A DNA stretch of 53,460 nt from an uncultured Saprospiraceae bacterium (GTDB lineage: Bacteria > Bacteroidota > Bacteroidia > Chitinophagales > Saprospiraceae), in the NCBI GenBank assembly GCA_937924495.1, contig CALDSS010000024.1:1-53460 (forward strand). The letters run 5' to 3'. Shown piece by piece: positions 17,501 to 25,400 of the stretch; the first letter of the stretch is position 1, and every line of letters starts with the position of its first letter. The notes under the pieces are model-generated. The model did no database searches and was not told the DNA's origin. It saw only the letters and a list, made by a program, of their open reading frames with translations. Made by a program: the position numbers and the translations under genes.

Positions 17501-18058
17501 ATTTTCATAAACATCGGTAGAAGCATCGCCAAGCGTCATGTCATAATCTAAGACGCCTAAATCAAATGCACCACAAATGTGATCATTGCCTGAATTGACA
17601 AAATCTCCTGAAACGGCAATTTCTATTTCCACAAAACCTTCCGACTCGCCACCTGCTGGAAAATTTAAAGTATGATTCCATTTTCCTTTGGCAGGAATAA
17701 TAGGAATGGTTTCACAGTAATCTACCACACAATCTTCAACCACCGAGCAACCAAACAATCCATCATTTTCAAATGCTTGGATACAGACTTCAATACTTTC
17801 TGGAACATCTTGTGGGCAAGTGTAGGTATCTGCCGATGTGTATTGTAGGTTCGGAACATCATTGTGGCAATTGCGCACGCGCGGATATACCTCCCAACCT
17901 TGCTGATCAATATTTACTTTCCACATAGGGGTGGGCGTAAAGAAAATATCAGTACAAGTGGTGGTAATATTTCCGTCGATAACGGAAACTTCCAATTGAG
18001 TTTGGGAGAATAGAAGAGTTGTAAAAAACGTTGAAATAACCAGGGGTAAAATTCTCAT
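14591..18058 (-). CDS. SprB-repeat adhesin-like protein with T9SS type B sorting domain
   Basis: A 1155-residue secreted protein with signal peptide MRILPLVISTFFTTLLFSQ. Residues about 20-520 are Cys-rich, beta-rich segments, including pre-peptidase-C-like stretches (HNGVWFTFTTGP.., YYILVDGI.., YYVMIDGS..). Five SprB-type repeats follow at about 590-975, each with a C-x-G-x-S/D-G core and a T-x-G-x-Y/A-D-Y-x-V-T-V-T-D-x-x-G-C ending. The C-terminus (about 1058-1155: VFIPNAFSPNNDGINDKL.., ..GDVTIAR) is a type B, gliding-motility-associated sorting domain. In Flavobacterium SprB-type proteins are cell-surface adhesins moved by the gliding machinery; a surface-adhesin role here is inference. The gene is apparently monocistronic on the minus strand. 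Confidence 0.88.
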   Translation of the reverse strand: MRILPLVISTFFTTLLFSQTQLEVSVIDGNITTTCTDIFFTPTPMWKVNIDQQGWEVYPRVRNCHNDVPNLQYTSADTYTCPQDVPESIEVCIQAFENDGLFGCSVVEDCVVDYCETIPIIPAKGKWNHTLNFPAGGESEGFVEIEIAVSGDFVNSGNDHICGAFDLGVLDYDMTLGDASTDVYENICAEEGGEPHPKSFDSDAWHLHNGVWFTFTTGPNPSSALFVNQISDPTGLGDGLGLQAAVFTTDDDSCQGNLDLIAFDWEFESDNDTVFFYCPEPNQTYYILVDGIWLPDLRLGYFGLDVYDPGVRDRGDLICDNVELGAIPAGGNVSSGKMSNFCVGNVGDPRIRSFIAHKTVWASFVAPATGHVNVRAISQAIPDPIDLEIAVFESSDGTCGGALSERGSISPFNSRNAELELSCLTPGETYYVMIDGSSRDLEGIFELIIEELPDDTPITNLDETVCANETFQVWNSVYNQSGNYVDTILLGGGCDSVVYTKLTVLDSVKLAIVQIDRAIGLGTFTGSANVLATGGSGDFIYRWSDGQTNSTAINLEGGTDYCVTVTDIQGGCDFEACIFVEYITPIIPSFNSNDVICNGESNGSISFSVNNGEPPYDFEWMGSGLNGSGNIDADNETIFINNLPSADYEITVRDIYFDTTFVVTVVQPDEVRIFVDEKIDASCFGVCDGSFEVHGEGGVGNYQFGWPSAGSQLANGVSLLCAATYPIQMQDSNGCQTQISIEINQPAEFIADGIEDKGVTCLGWSDGVGSISTNGRPTDFEWENGGLGQTVLDLAAGDYRVTVTNQDGCKDTTIVTITEPANPYLVNISVEEPIQCKGDSNGRLMANTTGGNTVDYNWSTGKRTAEITDLSTGFYKIIAISETGCEAIDSIEFAQPDELYAEPVGNKLTCLDPDDGGAVEVLTTTGGEGPYQYSVDGVNFTDATFIDGLFTGVYDLIVKDKLGCEREFPFEVSPPDPIDVTLPDDMIIELGDDISLQALTNNSNAVFEWSEPDLDCIDSNCSEVDFLPLNPLTIQITATDTTSSCFDTDEININVLKTYKVFIPNAFSPNNDGINDKLNIFGANSVANIKQFKVFDRYGSLMFAEKDFLPNDEAFGWDGTWKGQLLSTGVYVFFAEVEFIDGEVEIFEGDVTIAR

Positions 18059-18292
18059 CAGAGCCTCGGGTTTTGCAAAATTTGTTAATCCGGGAAAATT
18101 TTCCTCTTGACTTAAATGTCAAAGTCGGGTAACTGTTTAAGGAAATTGGAACTAACTCTGAAAATTTTCCTTATTTGGTGGAGAACAATGCGTTAACGAA
18201 TGTAAGACACATTTTGTCAACATTTTCTATAACGTCGCTTAATTTTTAGTTAAATCTTAACATTCTCCTTTTCTTCGCACAAAAAAATATTC

Positions 18293-19168
18293 ATGCTTAC
18301 CATTGATCCAACCACAACACCTACCCGAGATTTACATCAGTTTTTATTGGGAATTGTTTCTCCACGCCCTATTGCTTGGGTAAGTACGATTGATAATGAA
18401 GGAAACACCAATTTGGCGCCCTATAGTTTTTTCAATGCCTTTAGTAGCAATCCACCAATTTTGGTTTTTAGTTCCAATAGACGGGTGGTAGATAATACTA
18501 CGAAAGATACCCTCGCAAATATTGAAGCCAACGGCGAGTGTGTCATCCACGCAGTAAGTCATAAGAATTTGCGTCAAATGACCCTTTCAAGTATATCATT
18601 CCCCACTGGTGAAAGTGAGTTTGATAAAGCTGGATTGACGGCAGTTGATAGCGACTTGGTGCGGCCAAAAAGAGTAGCTGAATCGCCAGCTGCAATGGAA
18701 TGTAAGGTTCGACAAATAATCACGCTTGGAGATAAAGGCGGTGCTGGGCATTTGATTTTATGCGATGTAGTCAAAATTCATTTAGATGAAAATGTTGTCG
18801 TTGAAGGTCGCATTGATCCAAACAAACTTGACTTGATGGGACGATTGGGTCGGGCATATTATGTCCGCGTTCAGGGAGAAAATGTGTTTCCTGTGCTTCA
18901 ACCTGTCATGCAAATTTCTATTGGTTATGACCAACTACCCGAAGCCATAAAAAATAGTGAAATATTTTCAGCTAATAATATTGGGCAATTAGCAGGATTA
19001 CAAGAAATTCCAACCAAAGAAGAGATAGCCAAGGCTAAAGAAAAAGTGAAAGAGATTCTTGAGCATGAAAACTCAAACATTCATCTTCACCAATACGCGA
19101 AAGAAATTTTGGATAGTGATGACTCCCGCCGAAAAGAAGCCGCAGCAATTGCTTGGATAAACACATAA
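18293..19168 (+). CDS. Flavin reductase family protein (FMN-binding split barrel)
   Basis: A 291-residue cytoplasmic protein. Residues about 10-185 fit the flavin-reductase-like split-barrel family: GIVSPRPIAWVSTID.., NLAPYSFFNAFSSNPPILVFSS (the FMN-phosphate-contacting S/F-F-N segment) and LILCDVVKIHLDE. Such proteins bind FMN and reduce flavin with NAD(P)H, or act as partners of monooxygenases; the substrate here cannot be read from the sequence. A C-terminal helical extension of about 80 residues (LAGLQEIPTKEEIAKAKEKVKEI..) occurs in many Bacteroidota members. It is transcribed alone, with a hairpin at 19171-19201 downstream. Confidence 0.88.
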   Translation: MLTIDPTTTPTRDLHQFLLGIVSPRPIAWVSTIDNEGNTNLAPYSFFNAFSSNPPILVFSSNRRVVDNTTKDTLANIEANGECVIHAVSHKNLRQMTLSSISFPTGESEFDKAGLTAVDSDLVRPKRVAESPAAMECKVRQIITLGDKGGAGHLILCDVVKIHLDENVVVEGRIDPNKLDLMGRLGRAYYVRVQGENVFPVLQPVMQISIGYDQLPEAIKNSEIFSANNIGQLAGLQEIPTKEEIAKAKEKVKEILEHENSNIHLHQYAKEILDSDDSRRKEAAAIAWINT

Positions 19169-19170
19169 AA

Positions 19171-19201
19171 AAAGCATTGCCGTTTTGTATGGCAATGCTT
19201 T
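19171..19201 (+). terminator. Hairpin after the flavin reductase gene
   Basis: A perfect 11-bp stem (AAAGCATTGCC / GGCAATGCTTT) with a 9-base loop. The downstream T tract is short (TTTGTTAG), so it may be a weak terminator. Confidence 0.65.
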
Positions 19202-19525
19202 GTTAGTCTTCTATTACTGTAGCGAGTGGTCTTTTGGCGCTCCCTACTTACTTTTACCCGCCAGAAGGGCTGGCTGGAACAAATCAGTTTTGTTGATTTA
19301 AAAGGGTTATAGTGTTTTTAGTATTGAGGAGATTTTACACCTCTGATTCATTGGCGATTTTGTGCCCAATTATCAAAAGGTTTTTCAGGATTACAGGACA
19401 AAATTATTTAATTATCGACTAAAAATTTTGGAAAAATTATTTAATTTGTTCTCAAAAATAATCACAATTTAATTATAACCTACTGATTACCAATCTATTA
19501 TGATAACTTTTGTTCCACAAAAACG
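19202..19525. other. Intergenic region without recognised features
   Basis: 324 bases, AT-rich towards 19526. No gene, clear promoter or repeat was recognised. It presumably holds the promoter of the 19526 gene. Confidence 0.5.
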
Positions 19526-20956
19526 ATGAATAAACTACCTAAAGCATTCGAATTATTTAATAGCTTATCTAAAAATGACATAAAAGAGGTGCTAAAAATG
19601 GCCGATTCGCCATTTTTTACTTCCAATTCAAAATTGAAGGAATTACTAAAGTTTCTAAAAAAAGGGAAGTTTAAATCTCAGCGTAATTTAGATTTTAAGA
19701 AGGAGGTATTTGCCAAAATTTTTCCGAATGAAGTGTATAATGATTTAAAAATCAGAAAGCTATTTAATGAACTTACCAATCTTATCAGCCAATTCTTCTT
19801 ACATAATCACTATCAAGAAAACAAGGAGATTCAAGATCGAATACTACTTGAATCTTACCAAAAAAGAAATCTAAGTTTTGAATACGTAAAGCTTGAAAAA
19901 CAAATTCTCAACAATTCAAAAGCAGACATTTTTTCAACTCCAAAAGATCTACTGACCCAAATACAAGTCAATAGAGTAAGGCTGAATTGGCTTTTGGCTG
20001 AAAAAATTGAAGAAAGATATCGTACTTTGAATGAATTGAAAAATGACATCTATAACTACAATCAGCTATCACAATTGATGATTGATACAGAAAGTATTTA
20101 CAATAAAGATCTTATTCCAAGTTTTAAAAGACCCAAATCAAAGCCAACGCAAACTTTAATTTTATCTGAATTTTACAAAGGGATAAAAGGGTTATTAACC
20201 ACTTTCAAACTAGAGGATTTTCAAAATCTATTTTCTAAATATGAAAAGTACTTTGATCAGCTTCCACCTAATTACAGAATTGAACTTTACCAATATTTTA
20301 GAAATATTATTATTCGGCAAGACTACTACAACGTAGAAAAATTTGGTGAAAAAGTTTTAGAACTTTATCAATTTGGAATCGAACGAAAGCTTTTAATCAT
20401 TAATAACCAATTCAATTTAACCAACTTCATAAATATTCTCGCTTATTCTTATAGATTAAAGAGGGAGGACTTTGCGGAGGATTTTATTTTTAAATACCAA
20501 TCCTATTTGCCTGAAAAAATCAGAGAAGAGGCGCTCATTATGGGCCAAGGATTTAAACTTTTCTACAGCCAAAATCATGATGAATGTTATAAAATTTTGA
20601 TAAACACCAAAATTACATCAAATGTGTACAAATTGACATCCAAATTATTGATGCTCCGTTGTCTTTACTTTTTAGGGCTATACGATTCTGGCTATCTATC
20701 CATTCTCAAAAATCGAATGGATTCTGAAAGAAAGTATTTGAGGGAAAATAAAGAGCACAATAAATTAAAAAGTTTTGAAGGTTATTTAAAAATAACGAAA
20801 CTGCTTATTAGTTACCAAGAATCAAAAAATAGAAGCTTAAAAAAATTCGAGCGAATAAAGCAAAAAATTTTAAGTCCGAAAAACTTACTCGTTCGACTTT
20901 CTTTAATTGAAAAAATAGAGGAAACACTCAAAGCATTTCCTCCATTAAGCGAATAA
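19526..20956 (+). CDS. Unrecognised all-helical protein, paralogue of 10086-11498
   Basis: A 476-residue, Lys/Leu/Asn-rich, almost wholly helical protein with no export signal. It is the distant paralogue of the minus-strand 470-residue protein at 10086-11498. Matching landmarks are SPFF near residue 28, KIFPNEVYNDLKIRKLF near 70-86, ISQFFL and a central series of helix pairs (for example LIPSFKRPKSKPTQ.. then NIIIRQDYYNVEKF..). Strong lysine enrichment and low similarity over the second half show the copies are old. Its stop is 2 bases from the end of the convergent lipoprotein gene. Function unknown; a helical-repeat scaffold is the mildest inference. Confidence 0.8.
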   Translation: MNKLPKAFELFNSLSKNDIKEVLKMADSPFFTSNSKLKELLKFLKKGKFKSQRNLDFKKEVFAKIFPNEVYNDLKIRKLFNELTNLISQFFLHNHYQENKEIQDRILLESYQKRNLSFEYVKLEKQILNNSKADIFSTPKDLLTQIQVNRVRLNWLLAEKIEERYRTLNELKNDIYNYNQLSQLMIDTESIYNKDLIPSFKRPKSKPTQTLILSEFYKGIKGLLTTFKLEDFQNLFSKYEKYFDQLPPNYRIELYQYFRNIIIRQDYYNVEKFGEKVLELYQFGIERKLLIINNQFNLTNFINILAYSYRLKREDFAEDFIFKYQSYLPEKIREEALIMGQGFKLFYSQNHDECYKILINTKITSNVYKLTSKLLMLRCLYFLGLYDSGYLSILKNRMDSERKYLRENKEHNKLKSFEGYLKITKLLISYQESKNRSLKKFERIKQKILSPKNLLVRLSLIEKIEETLKAFPPLSE

Positions 20957-20958
20957 TT

Positions 20959-21357
20959 CTACTCAAACACCAATGTTTGGTCTTTGGCTATTTCATAATT
21001 ACTCCAATTCAATGTTGGTGCAACAAAGTTCATCGTTGCATCTTCAATGATAATCTCAAAACTCGTCACCTCAACTTGGACAGCCTCAACTTCATTAGTA
21101 GTTAAATTTAAAAAATCAATTTCTTGAAGTTGGAGTATTGCCAAGTCTGAAATATCCATGTCAAAATTGATAAGGTTCATCGTTGCATCTTCAATGATAA
21201 TCTCAAATGATGCCACCTCGCAATCTACTTCCACAGCTTCTATGGTTCGAGAAGTGATAGTGGGAGATTCCGATTCAGAAATTCGGTTTGGAACAATTTG
21301 CTCTTCAGTACAAGAAGCAAAAACGAAAAGGAAGGCAATTAACAAATACTTGCTCAT
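20959..21357 (-). CDS. Small lipoprotein with an internal duplication
   Basis: A 132-residue lipoprotein with signal MSKYLLIAFLFVFASC (Cys16). The mature part contains the 11-residue segment FEIIIEDATMN twice, at about residues 51-61 and 100-110, inside two related halves (..EVASFEIIIEDATMNLINFDMD.. and ..EVTSFEIIIEDATMNFVAPTLN..). At the DNA level 33 bases are identical between copies (21028-21060 and 21175-21207), so the duplication is recent or under strong constraint. It is convergent with the 19526-20956 gene. No motif or family recognised. Confidence 0.75.
   Translation of the reverse strand: MSKYLLIAFLFVFASCTEEQIVPNRISESESPTITSRTIEAVEVDCEVASFEIIIEDATMNLINFDMDISDLAILQLQEIDFLNLTTNEVEAVQVEVTSFEIIIEDATMNFVAPTLNWSNYEIAKDQTLVFE
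21028..21207 (-). repeat. Two 33-base direct repeats within the lipoprotein gene
   Basis: Identical 33-base segments at 21028-21060 and 21175-21207, 147 bases apart (49 codons, in frame), encode the duplicated FEIIIEDATMN segment. The sequence between and around them differs more. Two copies without regular spacers do not form a CRISPR array. Confidence 0.85.
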
Positions 21358-21932
21358 CTTAAAATGGTTTTGATCGTCCGGGGGAATTTAATGGCCGAAC
21401 GGGGTTAAAAAAATTGAGAATGAGTCCCTTCAATCAACGGATGAAGAGATATATAAATCATGGCTCAAATCAGGTAAACTGATTTAAAATCATGAGAAAT
21501 TCCAGACTTAATTTTTGACTATTTCTAAGACGAGTTTGGTTTTTAATGGGGTCTCAGAAAAAATCAACTTAGCAATCTAAGGGTCGAATTTTGCTTATAT
21601 TGATTTATTTTTTTGGTTAAACAATTGGGGTATATTTTAAGTTCCTAATTTCTATTTTTTATTCGAGGCTAACCATTCCTTCTGATTTGGAAAAAAAATG
21701 GTCTTGCTGAAATCAACATATTTTAATACTTAGCTATATGTTTTTCCATTTAAAGTCACTGACGTATCCAAAGAAAAAGGGTTAACAATCCCGATTGCTG
21801 ATGAACCATATTTTTCCTTAGGAATGGTTTTCGGAATGAGTTGGTTTGTACAAAAAAAACCTCTTGTAAGGAAAGTGCAGTACGAATTAATTGATAGAAT
21901 CAAGCAGAATAGAAACGCGTTTTTCCGAAAAA
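21358..21932. other. 575-base intergenic region with a doubtful open frame
   Basis: No convincing gene. A plus-strand frame is open from 21734 to 22015 (93 codons; first ATG at 21824) and reads protein-like in part (LTIPIADEPYFSLGMVFGM..), but its last 83 bases lie antisense to the 21933-22358 lipoprotein. It may be a gene remnant. The remainder is AT-rich with no recognised element. Confidence 0.35.
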
Positions 21933-22358
21933 TTATTTTATTTCAAAACTATAAATCTCCTTTGGCGCTGCCACTTCGCCATCCAATTCATCACTCCCAA
22001 TTTGAAATATTCTGACCTTCAAACTATCTACCAATGAATAATGAAATGCTGAACCCGTTGCCCATTTCCCTCCTCGTACTTCTACCGCATTTTTTGGAAT
22101 GCCTAACTCGCCCCAAAGATTTTTACTTACTTTTTCACAAATAGGAATGGAATTTAAAGCCACCTTATTTTCTTCAAAAAGAAGAAATAAGGTTTTTATT
22201 CCGGATGAATCCGAATTTTCTTCACAAGAAAATTGATAGGGTAAATCAAGCTCTACTACAGACACCTCTTCTTCCTCAAAAGAAGGTTCATTTTCACATC
22301 CTAAAGAAAAGAGCAGAATGATAATTGAAACAAAAAGACACAGAATATTCATTTTCAT
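21933..22358 (-). CDS. Small hypothetical lipoprotein
   Basis: A 141-residue lipoprotein with signal ending LFSLGC (Cys21), followed by an acidic ENEPSFEEEE stretch, a pattern consistent with surface exposure in Bacteroidota (established for related lipoprotein export signals, here inference). The mature domain has two more Cys (FSCEEN and IPICEK), which could form a disulfide. No recognised domain. It follows the 22487-26662 gene on the same strand, separated by a terminator at 22381-22419, so it is probably transcribed on its own. Confidence 0.7.
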   Translation of the reverse strand: MKMNILCLFVSIIILLFSLGCENEPSFEEEEVSVVELDLPYQFSCEENSDSSGIKTLFLLFEENKVALNSIPICEKVSKNLWGELGIPKNAVEVRGGKWATGSAFHYSLVDSLKVRIFQIGSDELDGEVAAPKEIYSFEIK

Positions 22359-22380
22359 AATCCAAAGAAAACGAATGTTC

Positions 22381-22419
22381 TAAAATAAAAAAAGGCCACT
22401 CGACTAAACAAGTGGCCTT
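22381..22419 (-). terminator. Rho-independent terminator for the 22487-26662 gene
   Basis: A 9-bp stem, AAGGCCACT / AGTGGCCTT (22392-22400 and 22411-22419), with a 10-base loop. On the minus strand it is followed by a T-rich tail (the A-rich 22381-22391). It sits 68-106 bases past the stop of the 1391-residue protein gene. Confidence 0.85.
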
Positions 22420-22486
22420 CGCTATAGAAATTTGCTTTTGGTATTGGTAGAAGTTGTTTAAAAAACCTTCTAATTCTAAAAACTAT

Positions 22487-25400
22487 TTATCTATTTATAA
22501 CCACATATCCAGTGGTCTTATTTCCATCAAAATTGATAACATAATAGTAAACTCCGACTGGCAGTGGCGTTCCATTGAAATCTCCTTCCCAATTATTTTC
22601 ATATTGTTTTTTATTAAAAACTAAATGTCCATAACGGTTGAAAACAGAAACTTCATTTTGGAATTGCTCAATCCCTACCACCTTAAATTGGTCATTTATA
22701 CCATCTCCATTTGGAGAAAATCCACCAACTGGATGCACCCTCTCACACTCAATCATGATTTTTACAGTAGCCAAATCGCAACCTCCATCAGTGCAAATTT
22801 GATAAGAAAAGAAATCTTCACCACAGTGGTTTTCGCTAGGCTCATACGTCATGATTGCCTCCCGATCCATTCTTACCAATCCATGTTTAGGCTTTTCTAT
22901 GATCATTAAATTAGTAATGGGGTCTGGTATCTCATCATTTAAACAAACATCAAAAGTGATGGGCTGATTATAAAAGGTGTGATATTCATCAGAAACTGCA
23001 ACTGGCTCAACGGTTGGAAGATCTCGACTTATATTAATGATAAGAATTTCTTTTTCACACTCATTGTTTTCGTTGCATCCTTCAAATGCAATAATCTGAG
23101 TGCCTGTTCTTTTTGCATTTATAGTTAGGCACTCTCCTACTCCTTCTGATGCAAAAGTTGACAATTCGCACCCAGAAACACAACGAGCATTCGTAGAAAT
23201 ATTTTCCCCATTCAAATATTCAAAAGTCGGACAAAGTTCTTTTGTCTGCCCTGACTCCATTGCAAATATTGTAGAATCTGGGAAAGTCAAACAATCATCA
23301 GTAATCGTAAAATATTGTTTGTCATTACAATCTGGATCTGAAACATGCTGAATAATCAACAAGTAAGTTCCGATTGGCAAATCAGTTCGGTAATTTCTAT
23401 CAGCGGTTTGGTTTCCTCTATTTGGAAGCCAGATATATTCGTAATCTGTTACGTCACCGTTAACTAAAGCAGTAGCCGTTCCGCCAACTGCCCCACATGC
23501 TGGAGTTATATCAAAGCCCTGAATATCAGCAGCGGTACAGTTTCCAATTGGAGTAACAAATCCAGCATCAAAACTTAGGTCATCACCATTAAGCGGATCA
23601 AAAACAAAGTTTGGCGTTTTTCCTGTATTTGGATCGATGTCAGAATCGTTAGCATCATCTGCGCCGCTATTCTGCGTAGTTCCTGATAAACCTGCTGGTG
23701 TTCCAAATTGAATGCAGTATGTACCTGCTGGAATATTTGTAAAGATGTATCTTCCATCTGGGCCAGTCGTGGTCGTTTCTATCACATTTCCATTTCCATC
23801 CAACAAGGTTACTGTCACCCCCGAAATTGGTGACTCGTTTGCATCTTGAACACCGTCTCTATCTGTGTCTTCCCAAACATAATCTCCAAGCCCTGCAGTA
23901 ACTGGAGCAACAAATCCAGCATCAAAACTTAGGTCATCACCATTCAGTGGATCAAAAATGAAATTTGGAGTTTTTCCTGTTAAAGGATTCACATCAGAAT
24001 CTTCCATGTCATTAGAACCGCCATCTTGAACAGTTCCTGAAAGACCTGCTGGCGCTCCAAATTGGATGCAGTAGGTACCTGCAATTACTGTAGGAAATAG
24101 ATACCTTCCATCTGGGCCAGTCGTGGTCGTTTCTATCACATTTCCATTTCCATCCAATAAGGTTACTGTTACCCCCGAAATTGGTGGCTCGTTTGCATCT
24201 TGAACACCGTCTCTATCTGTGTCTTCCCAAACATAATCTCCTACGCCAGCAGCAGGAGGCGCGACAAATCCCTCTGGTGTAAAACCAGCATCGAAGCTAT
24301 GATCGACATATCCCTCACCTCCAGTAGTCAACATGATAAAGGGCATATTATTAAAATTGCCATTCCCCATTCCAGCAGAAGCAGCAGTGATGTCACTATC
24401 ATTTCTGTCTGGAGAGGTTCCTGCTCCTTCGTTATCTGCTGTAATGAAATATGCATTATTGAGTTGACCTGTAAAGGTGTTGTATTCTCCATCTGTACCA
24501 AAAACTACAAAGTATTTGGTGAAGGTTTCAATGTCACCATCAGTAAAGAAATATTCTCCATTCGCACCTGTGGTTGTGGTGGCGATTAAATCTCCATTTT
24601 CATCAAAAAGAGAAACTTCAATGCCACTCAAAACATCTTCACATCCATCTTGCACCCCATCATCATTATCATCAACCCATGCTAATCCACCAATTTGGAT
24701 CGGAGCTAATGAATGCTGAACTAATAAATCTCCAAGTCCATTTGCTTTCGCGAAAGTGGAATTGTTGCTACTACTTGTTCGATAAAGTCTATACCCTTCT
24801 TGGTTTCTGATATCTATATTTTGATTATCAAACCAATTGACACCACCTGTATTAAAGGCAATGCTATAGGGATCAAGTGCAGTTGTTGCAATATCTCCAG
24901 TCCCTCTATTGAAGGCAATAGCTCCTTGTGATGTTTCAGCATGCGGTGCAGGCGTAATATTATTTAAACCTCCTTCAAACACATCATTATAATAAAATTC
25001 TCCGCCTCCAGGACCTTGGCCATTGCCGGCACCAGCCGTGGTCAAGGTACCAGCCGTACCATTACTTTCTAAAGTATAAGTTCCATCATCCTCAAGATAA
25101 ACTCTCAAAAGATCACCACCAGAAACTGTGCTTACTAAATCATTTCCACTTGGCAAATAATTTTCATATCCAAGTTGATGCCCCATCCTATCCATCAATC
25201 CTACTATTAAGGAACCATCTACATCAAATTCGAAGTCTGAAAGAATGGGCTGTGGATAAACAATCGTAGTACCGTTGTCACAAAAAACAGGTGGGGTATC
25301 CACCCAACCATACCATCCGGAGTAGTTTTCACAATCACTGTGAAGGGTCGTATATCCTTTATCGTAATCTAAACTGAAGTTTGCAACTGAATTAAAAGTA

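Noticed and set aside
21028-21207. Possible short CRISPR-like array
   Set aside because: Only two copies, no regular spacer series and no cas gene; the repeats encode a duplicated peptide segment.
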